Below are positions 43,458-53,980 of a stretch of DNA of 64,000 nt, piece after piece. The DNA comes from Eutreptiella sp. 'Long Island Sound 2002' (lineage: Eukaryota > Euglenozoa > Euglenophyceae > Eutreptiales > Eutreptiaceae), in assembly GCA_964036045.1 (NCBI GenBank), contig OZ038380.1, forward strand, positions 69,486,186 to 69,550,185. Reading direction: 5' to 3'. Every line of letters begins with the position of its first letter. Within the stretch, counting starts at the first letter, position 1. Both the position numbers and the translations under genes were made by a program. Under the pieces are notes generated by a model that did no database searches, was not told the origin of the DNA, and worked only from the letters and a program-made list of their open reading frames with translations.

Positions 43458-44918
43458 TCATGCACACATAGTCCCTTCCCTCCCTGCCCTGCAAGAAGTA
43501 TCACTGCGCCGTAGGACTGCTGTTTCTTCTGAGTTCAAACTTTCAGTTCTGAATGCCACTTCTGGAAACAACCACTGTAGGAGTGCAAATGCACATCGCA
43601 ATGAGCACACTTGAACCAAGTGCGCCCCCTTGCATACTTTGCAAGTGCCTCGGGTATCTACAAGCACCGGCGTGTGCACAGCGTGCCCAGGGGAGACAAA
43701 CTTTTCCAAAATATCCCATTGGAAGTCCCAAAGGGATTTCTTTTTGGGTATCAAACCTTGGAGTCGGCAGACTGCAAAGGTATTTACAATCGCGTACCCA
43801 AACAAGAAAGCCTTCAAGGCACGGGTCCAACTCTTGAATCTGCCTGTCTCACGGTGTTCTAGTGCCATTTGATTGGCACTGTCAACACTGTTGGCTAGCT
43901 GCCTGTATGCAGCCACAACAGGTGGGAGCTCATAACCACCTCTGTGGCGCACCCACTCATTGTCGAACACACAGTTTGACAGAAATGGAACCACACGTGG
44001 TGGTTTGCTACCCACTTTTGGGTTTTTGTAGACATGGAGGCTATACTTGCCTCCTTTGACATACGTTTCTGCTGCAATGGAGGGTCGCATACTATCCCCA
44101 GCCAGGGAAACCCCTTCCTGATCCCTTTTGCATAGGAACAAGAAGGGTTGCTGACGCTGTGCCATTTGGTTTGCCACTAGGTGGCTTCCAAAGTATGAGT
44201 CGCACACAATTGCAGTGCGAGTAGGGAGTAGGTCAGCCCTTCGGTGTACCATCTCCCGGGCAGTCCGAGGTTCAGCCACCTGGGGGTGATCCCGGAAGAC
44301 CCTGACCCTTTTGCCTGCATACAAAAAAATATCAGTTATAAAAGGGTGCACTGAGTCACCCAGGACATACAATTTAATGCCTGTGCTATGCGGTTTTCTG
44401 GGGATGAACTGCCGCATGGGTCCAGCCCTTTTCCCCTTGTGGGGGACAATGGATTCATCCCTTGCGGCAGCCCACCCCCATACCCACAGGCTGGACCAAT
44501 GGGCATTAATAGCCTCAAGGAGCTCTGCAGTACCACAATTGGACAGGCGGTGTATTTTATAATACTCCTCCCTGGTTAATAGGGAGGCCAAGCCTTTGTG
44601 TGCACACAAAGCTGTGGGATGCCATACATCATCGACTCGTCTTGGTCGCCTCATCCCCAGCATAACCTTGAATAGGATGTAGTTGGTGAGCTTGGGTACC
44701 AATTCGCTGGCACCATTTTTTTCCAAAGCCTCACTCAGGCAGCGCAGGATTGGGTGGAACATGTCATCCATGGCCTCGGTAATGGTGGCATACTTCTTTT
44801 TAGGATGTCCCCCAAGGGTAGCTGCTGATAGGGCCCCTCTCACATGCTTGGGGGGTAGTCCCCTTCGTTCGAACACCATTGCTCTCCGCAATGGACGCCG
44901 GCTGGGTCGGATGGGCAT
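43458..44918 (-). CDS. piggyBac-type transposase, 486 aa, intact
   Basis: Start 44,918 ('MPIRPSRRPL') in a strong 'ccaccatgc' context 5 bases after an acceptor-like 'tttcacag'. The longer upstream frame only overlaps the partner gene out of phase. The DDE_Tnp_1_7-type core is clear: D154 in 'RDESIVPHKGKR', 'KPHSTGIKLYVLGDS', D240 in 'IVCDSYFGSHLVANQM', 'FLFLCKRDQEG', and D346 in 'NSVDSANQMALEH'. The C-terminal Cys/His cluster is C426-x2-C429-x3-H433-x4-C438-x3-C442, as in the DNA-end-binding tail of piggyBac proteins. It cuts and pastes the element using Asp-chelated metal; intact, so possibly active. Slightly shorter than the insect enzyme (~590 aa). Confidence 0.92.
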   Translation of the reverse strand: MPIRPSRRPLRRAMVFERRGLPPKHVRGALSAATLGGHPKKKYATITEAMDDMFHPILRCLSEALEKNGASELVPKLTNYILFKVMLGMRRPRRVDDVWHPTALCAHKGLASLLTREEYYKIHRLSNCGTAELLEAINAHWSSLWVWGWAAARDESIVPHKGKRAGPMRQFIPRKPHSTGIKLYVLGDSVHPFITDIFLYAGKRVRVFRDHPQVAEPRTAREMVHRRADLLPTRTAIVCDSYFGSHLVANQMAQRQQPFLFLCKRDQEGVSLAGDSMRPSIAAETYVKGGKYSLHVYKNPKVGSKPPRVVPFLSNCVFDNEWVRHRGGYELPPVVAAYRQLANSVDSANQMALEHRETGRFKSWTRALKAFLFGYAIVNTFAVCRLQGLIPKKKSLWDFQWDILEKFVSPGHAVHTPVLVDTRGTCKVCKGAHLVQVCSLRCAFALLQWLFPEVAFRTESLNSEETAVLRRSDTSCRAGREGTMCA

Positions 44919-45091
44919 GGTGGCTGTGAAAATGGGTGGACAGGAAAACACCCCCCCCCCTTGCACACGTGCACATCGTTCACAAATTACCCCTGAACCC
45001 TGAGGCAAAGCTAGAAGGAAAGAATGAGGACGTCGGGGTAACACCCCTGGTAACTGGGTAACTGGCAACTGGGATACAAGGGTGGTAACAT

Positions 45092-47255
45092 TCACCACTG
45101 ACAATCCAACCATTGTACAAACATAGAGGCCACAACAGGCCTGATCAAAATAAAAAGGCCAGGCAGTTCCAGTGGGGGTGGGCTCTTGTGGGTGGACCTC
45201 AGATGCAGCATGACCCCAATGTGGCGCCAGGTTTGAACAATCCTGGCATCCAGGTCTTCCTGGCTGAGTTCCGCCAGGTCCTGGGTCCTCAGCTGCAGTG
45301 ACCCGGGGATACTGGGACCACTCTGCAGGCCTGCACGGAGTTTCTCTAGGTGGGACAAACCTGCAGACAGAGAATATCATTACAGACAATTACATTTGTA
45401 TGTAAGTAGGTCAGTTAGTTCAACACCCCAAGATTGCAACACCATACCTGAGTATGCACTTTCAGTTTTGTGGGCTTTCTCGGGGCCTCCCTTGAGCTGC
45501 GCTGCTGTGGGGCCCTCCCCCAGCCTCTCCGGCTGCCTCTTCGGGGCTTCGGCATCATCATCCTCCACGTCCTTGAGGGCAGAGCACCCGTCGCAGCTGA
45601 GCTCCACCAGCAGCAGATTCACTGTGACAAAGAGTGCAAAGCATGTTACCAGGGACATAAAATGGGTGTTACCCGGTGTTACCCGGGAGCAAAAACCTGA
45701 CACACAGTGTTACCACCCATGTAACCCATGACCTGTTACCCGGGAAAAGTGTTACCCGGACACAAAAACCTGACACACAGTGTTACCACCCATGTAACCC
45801 ATGACCTGTTACCCGGGAAAAGTGTTACCCGGACACAAAAACCTGACACACAGTGTTACCACCCATGTAACCCTTGCCCTGTTACCCGCGATTTACGTTA
45901 CCCAGCAGGAAAAGACAACATACATGCTTCAGTTCGCGCTTCATCATCATTGAGCAACCCCTCGGTCCCCATCTCGTCCCGCCACTTGTGCTTCAGCCGA
46001 TCCAGGCACGTCGGGGAAGCTCCGGTGTGTGCCCCTCGAGCCCCAATTCGGTTCACCATGACAGGGATGGCGATTCCCAACCTACATGGGAACACAGTGG
46101 GGAACAGTGAGATGGCAGTTCAACATACCAATGTGCTGTTACCACGTGTGTAACCGTTGACCCGTTACCAGGGTAACACGAACCACACACCTTCCAGTCA
46201 GTGCCCATCCAAAGCTTTCTCTTCTTCTTGCACTTGTGGCTCTGGGGTCTTCGGCCGCGTTGAGGGGGGTCCCATCTTCAGCCACAATGGCCGCACCTGT
46301 CACCCCCAGACACAGCTGGTAGTGGGTTGCAACCTGTTTGAGGCTGGACCCCAACTCTTCCCTGACATGGGACTTCGCCCGTTCAAGGTGTTGTAGGTAG
46401 GTTGTTGAAGTAAGAGTTTTTTCTGCCCTTGTGGGGCGGGCAGAGATGGACTTTGCCCCACCAGAAGCCGGCCCGGTAAACATAAAACTGGGGTGTGCCG
46501 TCTTCCCTTTCGCCTTTTTTGTTTTCCCCTTGGTTTGTGGTACTGGTTCGTCCTCCTCAGGGGTTCCTTCCTCCTGGACCACCACCTCCTCGTCAGGATT
46601 TTCACCTGGTCCCTGGTCATCATCATCATCATCACTGTCCACCTCCTTGTCAACTGCCATTTGGGACCTCTGCCGGACTGCCTTGGCTGCAACTGAAGCT
46701 GGGGTGAGTGTTCGGGTCTGTTTTGGGGGCTTCAAGGCTGATTTGGTGGGGGCTTTGCTGGCTGCTGCTGAATGACTGCCACTGCCTGTTGCCTGCACCT
46801 CCTTGCCCTTGCCCTTCTCTTGCCCCCCTTTGTAAAATCCCCAGGTGTTCCCACACTCCTTTGCCTGAAAAGTCACTGGCCCGTGGAGGGTCTGGATGTC
46901 CAGACATTCCCCCTCATCAACGTCGTAGGCCAACGCCGTCTTCATGGTCAGGGCCGAATGGCTGCCCCTGGAAACCCAGCCGCAAACAAAGTTGGGCTGG
47001 CCTTGTTTCTTGGCCTTCAACTGCAAGGAAAGTAAGTGCAGTAAAAATGGGGGGTGTTACCACGTGTGTAACCGGTAACAGGTACGTGTTACCCAACCCG
47101 TTGAAAACAGGGCACACCAAGCAATGGTGCAAAGGGGATACCTGAAGGACCACAGGAGCCCCGGCACGGGCAACATCACCCCAGCGGACACTGTACAACG
47201 TCGATCCGGCAGTCAGCTCCTTGTGAAACTTCTTGGGAACCGGTGGAAGGGGCAT
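45092..47255 (-). CDS. piggyBac partner gene, five exons, 514-aa predicted product
   Basis: Exons 47,255-47,142, 47,020-46,191, 46,081-45,924, 45,621-45,448 and 45,360-45,092 join in one open frame of 515 codons with GT-AG borders throughout (for example ttcag|gtatcc, ccttgcag|ttg). The N-terminus is 'MPLPPVPKKFHKEL'. The middle is Lys/Ser/Thr-rich with a run of acidic residues ('VDSDDDDDDQ') and 'TKGKTKKAKGKT'. Exon 3 has 'RLKHKWRDEM', exon 4 a 'CDGC' next to acidic residues, and exon 5 is helical. Introns 1-3 are full of GTTACC palindromes. A homologue in the same order lies beside the second piggyBac-type element. Function unknown; perhaps an accessory DNA- or chromatin-binding protein. 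Confidence 0.75.
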
Positions 47256-47900
47256 AATGAGGAAAAACAGGGCCCTAATGGGACATGATTGGCATGTGTA
47301 GTGTTACCGCATGTGTAACCGCTGACCTGTTACCCAGGAAAAATGTTACCCAGAGTGAGAGATACCTCTGCAGATCTATTGGGCACATGTGTAGTGTTAC
47401 CGCAGGTGTAACCGCTGACCTGTTACCCAGGAAAATTGTTACCCAGAGGGAGAGATGCCTCTGCAGCTCTATTGAGCACAATTTTAGGTTTGCAAGAAAT
47501 AGGCACGTCAAATCAAGACAAAAAAATTCATTGTGGAGTGCAAGGGTGTTAAGATCAAACTGACAGGGTCCTGAAGGTCGCGTTTTCTTGAGGGAATTTT
47601 ATTTTCAATTATTATTGCACCTCTGCCCATTTGGTTGTTGTTACCGCTGATGTAACCGCTATGGTGTTACCCCGTATACCTGTTACCGCGAAACTCAAGG
47701 CTTGCAGCAGAACACACGACAGGCAGGTAACACATTTGTGGTAACAACAAGCACAAACAGGCAAACTTTGCAATTCTTCCTGTCACATGTGTTGAATGAG
47801 AGGGTGACACTATGTTACCAAGGTCAGGCACCTCAAAAAACCCCCATATAACCCAACTTCAAAAAAATGACCTGTTACCCCAAATTTGACCCTGTTACCG

Positions 47901-47916
47901 CCCTAGATAAAGGAAT
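47901..47916 (-). repeat. Right terminal inverted repeat of the 16.8-kb element
   Basis: ccctagataaaggaat; perfect inverse of 31,154-31,169. Confidence 0.8.
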
Positions 47917-47973
47917 ATGTAATATAGCATAATGGTGCGTCTAGTGGAACTATCTTTTGCGTCTAACATTTTG

Positions 47974-48532
47974 TCATACTGTTCCGATAGACGTATCACG
48001 TCTTTTGGAACAGTATAGACTTTTCCACAACGTCTAGCGAAGTGTCTTACTGTTCCGGTAGACGTATCACGTCTTCTGGAACAACTCTCACATCTTCTGG
48101 AACAGTATGGAATGTTCCAGCCTTAATAGTCTTACTGTTCCGGTAGACGTATTTCGTCTACATGCCGTGGTGGACTAGTTAGTTTTCTCCTAGCTGGGGC
48201 AAAAGTTGCCGGAACGTGAACTACAACTAAACATGCCATAAAAAGATGGTCAAATTGGCTAAAAATCTTCATGAGGTTATGCAAAGCAAAACCAGCAATG
48301 TGCACGCCACTCCTGGGCTTGGGGGTGCAAAACCAATTTTTTCACCAACTGCCCGATGGGAACCATGCACTTGATCTGTTTTACAGAGTTGTTTGTAGAA
48401 ACAATGTTTCTGTGACATTGCACTTGCCATCAATGTATTTAATCATTTCGCCCCTTTCACTTATTCCGTGCCATCCAACGTTGTTGTTTCTAAATGAAAA
48501 TGTACAATGCTCCCCCTGTCACCAAATTTTGC
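47974..48532 (+). repeat. 559-bp direct repeat, copy 1
   Basis: Identical to 49,974-50,532 except for about three substitutions; offset exactly 2,000. Its first ~190 bases are built of the P7 words 'actgttccggtagacgtat' and 'acgtctt(c/t)tggaacag', which can pair with each other. No retroviral-type TG...CA ends or primer site. Confidence 0.97.
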
Positions 48533-49973
48533 AAGTGGCAGAGCCTAAGAGATTGGGTGGTGCCGCGCCAACAGCATGTGTTTTTATCCCTGGAGCATAG
48601 TTGAGCGGTAAAACACTTGACTAACAACTCGACGACCTGAGTTCGATTCCTGTGCCAGTCTTCGTACTGCAACTGTCGAATAGCCGCTTGTCCTCGCGGC
48701 GATTACAACGACAGCTTAATCCGAGACACTTAAATCAAGAAGAGACAGGAGCGAGCAAAGCCGCGACGACCAAGGGGGATGGTGCCCTACAATACACCAC
48801 CGGACTGAGACAGAACAACGGACGACGAAGCGAGGAAGGGGATATCAACACACTGGGGGCAAGTGGCAGAGCCTAAGAGATTGGGTGGTGCCGCGCCAAC
48901 AGCATGTGTTTTTATCCCTGGAGCATAGTTGAGCGGTAAAACACTTGACTAACAACTCGACGACCTGAGTCCGATTCCCGTGCCAATCTTCGTACTGCAA
49001 CTGTCGAATAGCCGCTTGTCCTCGCGGCGATTACAACGACAGCTTAATCCGAGACACTTAAATCAAGAAGAGACAGGAGCGAGCAAAGCCGCGACGACCA
49101 AGGGGGATGGTGCCCTACAATACACCACCGGACTGAGACAGAACAACGGACGACGAAGCGAGGAAGGGGATATCAACACACTGGGGGCAAGTGGCAGAGC
49201 CTAAGAGATTGGGTGGTGCCGCGCCAACAGCATGTGTTTTTATCCCTGGAGCATAGTTGAGCGGTAAAACACTTGACTAACAACTCGACGACCTGAGTCC
49301 GATTCCTGTGCCAGTCTTCGTACTGCAACTGTCGAATAGCCGCTTGTCCTCGCGGCGATTACAACGACAGCTTAATCCGAGACACTTAAATCAAGAAGAG
49401 ACAGGAGCGAGCAAAGCCGCGACGACCAAGGGGGATGGTGCCCTACAATACACCACCGGACTGAGACAGAACAACGGACGACGAAGCGAGGAAGGGGATA
49501 TCAACACACTGGGGGCAAGTGGCAGAGCCTAAGAGATTGGGTGGTGCCGCGCCAACAGCATGTGTTTTTATCCCTGGAGCATAGTTGAGCGGTAAAACAC
49601 TTGACTAACAACTCGACGACCTGAGTCCGATTCCCGTGCCAATCTTCGTACTGCAACTGTCGAATAGCCGCTTGTCCTCGCGGCGATTACAACGACAGCT
49701 TAATCCGAGACACTTAAATCAAGAAGAGACAGGAGCGAGCAAAGCCGCGACGACCAAGGGGGATGGTGCCCTACAATACACCACCGGACTGAGACAGAAC
49801 AACGGACGACGAAGCGAGGAAGGGGATATCAACACACTGGGGGCAAGTGGCAGAGCCTAAGAGATTGGGTGGTGCCGCGCCAACAGCATGTGTTTTTATC
49901 CCTGGAGCATAGTTGAGCGGTAAAACACTTGACTAACAACTCGACGACCTGAGTTCGATTCCCGTGCCAGTCT
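48531..49973 (+). repeat. 328-bp tandem array, 4.4 units, each with a tRNA-like module
   Basis: Units start with 'gcaagtggcagagcc' at 48,531, 48,859, 49,187, 49,515 and 49,843 (the last 131 bases only). They are nearly identical; odd and even units alternate 'ccagtcttc' and 'ccaatcttc'. After the tRNA-like part, 'ctgtcg...gccgc...gcggc...cgacag' forms a strong hairpin. The array is enclosed by the 559-bp repeats. Confidence 0.98.
48590..48662 (+). ncRNA. tRNA-like / SINE-head-like module (first of five copies)
   Basis: A box 'tagttgagcgg' (48,598-48,608) matches TRGYNNARNNG, and B box 'gttcgattcc' (48,641-48,650) matches GWTCRANNC, 32 bases apart as in tRNA genes. The anticodon loop could be 'ctaacaa' (AAC). 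D-arm pairs exist, but the anticodon, T and acceptor stems are poor, so this is a tRNA-derived promoter module rather than a working tRNA. Repeats every 328 bp through 49,973. Confidence 0.6.
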
Positions 49974-50532
49974 TCATACTGTTCCGATAGACGTATCACG
50001 TCTTTTGGAACAGTATAGACTGTTCCACAACGTCTAGCGAAGTGTCTTACTGTTCCGGTAGACGTATCACGTCTTCTGGAACAACTCTCGCATCTTCTGG
50101 AACAGTATGGAATGTTCCAGCCTTAATAGTCTTACTGTTCCGGTAGACGTATTTCGTCTACATGCCGTGGTGGACTAGTTAGTTTTCTCCTAGCTGGGGC
50201 AAAAGTTGCCGGAACGTGAACTACAACTAAACATGCCATAAAAAGATGGTCAAATTGGCTAAAAATCTTCATGAGGTTATGCAAAGCAAAACCAGCAATG
50301 TGCACGCCACTCCTGGGCTTGGGGGTGCAAAACCAATTTTTTCACCAACTGCCCGATGGGAACCATGCACTTGATCTGTTTTACAGCGTTGTTTGTAGAA
50401 ACAATGTTTCTGTGACATTGCACTTGCCATCAATGTATTTAATCATTTCGCCCCTTTCACTTATTCCGTGCCATCCAACGTTGTTGTTTCTAAATGAAAA
50501 TGTACAATGCTCCCCCTGTCACCAAATTTTGC
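49974..50532 (+). repeat. 559-bp direct repeat, copy 2
   Basis: Second copy, see 47,974. Sequence diverges completely after 'accaaattttgct'. Confidence 0.97.
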
Positions 50533-50599
50533 TGCTTTCTCTCATGAACATTGACAAAAAGCCTTTTGTTTCGAAAAAAAACAATCTCTGCTTTCAGTG

Positions 50600-50880
50600 G
50601 AGCAAAAACAAAACACATCACACAAATGACACACAGAAGGCAAAAGGCAGACACACAAATGACACACAGATGGCAAAATGGCAGACACAAATGACACACA
50701 GATGGCAAAATGGCAGACACAAACGACACACACATTCACAAATGACAAATACATTCACAAATGACACACACATTCACAAATGACAGACAGGACAAATGAC
50801 ACACACATTGCGCGCTGACACACAGAAGACACACACACAGTGCACTAACACACACACACAGCGCTCTAACACACCAGAAA
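50600..50880 (+). repeat. Minisatellite ('acaaatgacacacagatggcaa' type, read in parts)
   Basis: Imperfect ~31-bp and shorter units of 'caaatgacacaca' and 'ggcaaaatggcag', fading into CA-rich sequence. Confidence 0.85.
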
Positions 50881-51311
50881 TTTAGCAGAAATTAAATTAT
50901 GGTCTGGCGCCAAATGCGCTTTCAAATTCACGACCCTTTTCAATCAGTGCTTGTCGCGCGACACCACACATGCATGAGAGGAGGCGGTACAATGTGGCAC
51001 TACGTATTTTGGCTGTCTTCCGGGGGCGCGCCAGCCAGCCAGCCAGCCAGCCAGAGGGGGGGGGGGAGGGGGGGGGGTTTCCAAAGCCTCCCAGCCACCC
51101 AGCCGCGGCTAGGCGCAGCTCTGTGGGCTTTCCGGCCCCATCTTTGATGTGTACATGTGCCCATTGATGCCACAGGGCACACTGGGTGGTAATTGGTAAG
51201 GATCTCGAGCCGGGGCGCCCGCCCCGGCCTTGTTTTTTTTAAAAATTTCAAACGTACTAGCACAAATCTATAAGCAAAAACACCGGCGGGCCAACCTGCG
51301 GTGGCGCTGCT

Positions 51312-51365
51312 CCAGCCGTCTAAGCGGAGTCACAGCTGACTAGCGTGGGTTCCATCCCCTGAGCC
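51312..51365 (+). ncRNA. Second, unrelated tRNA-like module
   Basis: 'ccgtctaagcgg' resembles an A box and 'ggttccatccc' (51,348-51,358) fits the B-box consensus; GC-rich inverted 'gccggcgc...gcgccggc' follows. Low certainty: no complete cloverleaf drawn. Confidence 0.35.
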
Positions 51366-52229
51366 GGCGCTGTCGGTTGATGGCGCCGGCGCAGAGATTT
51401 CCCCAATTTTTGAACAAAGTGTAAAGTTTTTTACAATGAAAATTTGACGCAACCCCAAAATGTGTCCGCTTCAGACAGGTAAATCTGGGATCCCCTGGCA
51501 ATTCCTCTCCCCCCACCTGGGATCGTATTCCCCATCAGCCGAGCTGCCAGGGCGTCCAAATCCGGGGTCGAAACTCGGTGGCAGCCAAGAGAAGACCCCA
51601 AAATTTGAACGCGGCTGTAAATATATTAACAGCCGCTGGTAGAGGTGCCGCAGGGCCGCGCGGCTTTTGGTTGCGGCCGTCAGAGGCAGTCCGGTAGTTG
51701 GGAAGGGCCGAATGGGGCTATTTGAATCGATTGTACTGGCTTGAGCCACATATTCTTAATTGATTTCTATGGTGGATTGCCTTTTGAAGGAGATTCTGAC
51801 GCTGATTTTTCCCCGTTTTTGGTCGAATCAATGAAAATCTCGAAACCCGCCATAGATGCCAAGGATTTCTTTGACGAACAACATTTCATTACAACGACGA
51901 TCGCATTCATGTATTTAGATTTATGGCCAGTGAGGCGCAAAAGCTGTGATGCCACCTTAGCAAGAAGTGGGTTCATAGCGCAGTGTGCCCTCTAGCCTTA
52001 ATGCACTGTACTTGCACAATGGTTTTATAAAGGAGTGTGTGGTACTGTCGGGTGCCACCTTTTGAAGACAACCAAAGCAGATTCAACACCCTTAGGGCCA
52101 GTTGCAAGCCACACAGCTCCCTGCTTTCTGAAAGTTGACGACACCTTGCATTACTTTATGCGCACCGAGCACATTTTGTTGTACTGCAGTCTTTGTCGTA
52201 TGGCTAACACCATTTTCTGCTTGCGTGTA
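51366..52229. other. Gene-poor stretch
   Basis: No supported gene; short frames only. Confidence 0.35.
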
Positions 52230-52479
52230 TGCCACTGAAGAGGATCCAAGGGAAAGCTTACGACCAAGACAGGAGGAGTTGCTAGTGCAGCTGGTGTTAG
52301 AGGTGCTAGAGGTTCCTAACGAAAATGGAAACCGTGACATCATCAACAAAGGGAGGGTGGGAGCACTTTCCTTTGTTATGGAGAGGCCTGCTACATCCTT
52401 TTTTTGCTTGGCCCGCCAACCAAAGTGTGTGGATGGATGTTACTGCCCCGAAGTCCAGTCTGGTGACCAGAGGTGCTGA
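52230..52479 (+). CDS. Unknown exon-like ORF segment
   Basis: From 'gccactgaag' the frame reads 'EDPRESLRPRQEELLVQLVL...' and ends with a Cys-containing tail ('CLARQPKCVDGCYCPE') and TGA. Coding character is reasonable (helix then Cys cluster), but no family is recognised and no upstream exon could be linked. Lies 300 bp before a palindrome cluster, so it may be the end of another element's gene. Confidence 0.3.
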
Positions 52480-52783
52480 CTCTCTCCTACCATAATATTA
52501 ATGTCATACTTGCATCATTGGTGTACGGGGTTTGGTGATGCCCCCCCCCGCCCCTATTTTGAGGATGCCGGAACCCATATGGTGAGCATAACGTGGCATA
52601 CCAGGATTACCTGGGAGTATACGGGTAAAAAAGGGGGTTTTGGGAGAAAGGGGTATGTGGCATGTACAGGTGGCTACGAATGTATAATGCGCAATGCATG
52701 CATAGGTGGGTTGGGAAATACCTCTAGTTTGCCAATTGTGATGATCAATGTTGTGTTTGAAACTACCCCATTTTGGGCTCTTG

Positions 52784-52884
52784 GGGTATACGGCCGTATA
52801 CTCAAGGCTCCAATACCTCAGCATACGGCCGTATACTCTGGAGTATACGGCCGTATACTTAGAGTATACGGCCGTATACTGGGG
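52784..52884. repeat. Palindrome cluster P8a (AGTATACGGCCGTATACT)
   Basis: Four copies of the 16-18-bp perfect palindrome within 100 bases, upstream of the A fragment at 53,109. Confidence 0.95.
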
Positions 52885-53108
52885 GTATTTGTTTGCACCA
52901 GGTGGTTGTTTCAAGTTGAAAAATTCCATTGTTGTGCCTTTTGTGCCCATCTTGTTGCATGCTTTTCCTTTGCCAAACAATTGCACACCACTTGAAACCA
53001 ATCCAGGCTCATACTTCACTCATGATTGCAATGTATGTCTCCATATGTGTCCATTCCAATCCATATTATGTTGCTTCTTGCTCTCCCAGGCCCTCTTTTT
53101 CTGGCACC

Positions 53109-53765
53109 ATGAATGATGTGGGCACTCATGCCTTGTTGAAGAAGTGGGCCGATGCCGTAGCTCTCCGCACAGGGCACAGAGGTGTTTACAGCCCCGACAG
53201 CACACGCACCGTGTCTTGGGCTTCTCTTGAGAAATGTGCTTGGTCCACCTTAGACACCCCTGTGGCCCTGGTGAAGGTAACGCAACCCGGCGTTGCCCAA
53301 CCCCACAGCCTCACTGACCCTTTGTTGTCGTTGTTTGACAACAACCCTAATCTGCAAGCTATTGTGCTGCAGGTCCATGATTCGGATGCTCGCGCTGTCG
53401 TGGAGCACGTTAAAAAAAGCTGTGGGGGACCAAATAGGGGGATGAGTTTCTATTTGAGGGAATGGAAGATGCCGGATGGCACTCCGGGGATTCATGTCTC
53501 GGGGGACGTGGCCGCTGGCTGGCGCAAATGGGAGTGCAAGGCCCAGCAAGTGCAGCGGGGGCATTGGGAGGACACCGCCCCCCTCTACTCCCTCCACTCC
53601 CAATCGCCATGGTCCTGGCATGCCGATTTGGAGGGCCACACCCTCCCCACCTGGTACAAGGGTACTGGGATGCACCCCTCCCTTTTCTTCCCCCTCACCA
53701 CCACCCCCCTTTTTGGTGTTGAACACCATCGTGTCTCCATCCCCGTTGACGTTTGGTTTGGATAG
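53109..53765 (+). pseudogene. A-family dioxygenase-like gene, N-terminal fragment (218 codons)
   Basis: ATG in 'ggcaccatga' 20 bases after an acceptor-like 'ctcccag', as in the 31.7-kb gene. 'LTDPLLSLFDNNPNLQAIVLQVHDSD' (read in parts) matches 'LSDLLFSILQTNPHLDGFLFDLSLAD'; later 'APLYSLHSQSPWSW' matches 'LPVYSLQNSSGLQW'. It stops at 53,763, well before the iron-binding motif, and the following sequence is unrelated. Flanked by P8 clusters, so it marks a further, largely deleted element. Confidence 0.7.
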
Positions 53766-53980
53766 AGATCAGGTTTGGCATGCAATGCATGCGGAAGAAG
53801 CATCGTGCACCAAAGCACATGTAGGTATATATCATGTGATATGATATGATTTGCAATATGCGTAAGTGTGTATATTAGGTATATATGACATAGGGAAGTG
53901 GATCACATTTGACATTTCGGATGGGACATCAAACAAGGATGCTTCTCGTGGTCTTCTGCTTTGCTCATATGGTGCTCTTT

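Larger units (their letters stand above)
31154..47916. mobile_element. 16.8-kb piggyBac-type composite element
   Basis: The 16 bases at 31,154-31,169 (attcctttatctaggg) are the exact reverse complement of 47,901-47,916. A related end (attcctttgtctacc) bounds the second piggyBac-type element at 58,862 and 61,596. The internal marker palindrome of this element (GTTACC/GGTAAC) appears just inside the left end (31,195-31,285) and throughout 43,193-47,900, tying both ends together. It encodes a piggyBac-type transposase and a partner gene near the right end. A nested A-B-C-D module occupies the middle. Flanks show no TTAA, unlike canonical piggyBac; 'gta' occurs on both sides of an 'atattcc...ggaatat' end, a possible short duplication. 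Confidence 0.75.

Noticed and set aside
44919-45389. N-terminal extension of the piggyBac transposase frame to 643 codons
   Set aside because: This part is the out-of-phase reading of the partner gene's last exon and the spacer; the conserved protein starts at 44,918 with a good ATG context.
48590-48662. Functional tRNA-Val(AAC)
   Set aside because: A and B boxes fit, but the anticodon, T and acceptor stems do not pair properly; kept only as a tRNA-like module.
48652-49860. Four near-identical 74-codon ORFs
   Set aside because: They are read-through of the 328-bp tRNA-like tandem unit; identity reflects the DNA repeat, with no protein-like features.
47974-50532. LTR retrotransposon (direct repeats 2 kb apart)
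   Set aside because: No TG...CA ends, primer-binding site, polypurine tract, gag or pol; the interior is a tandem array.
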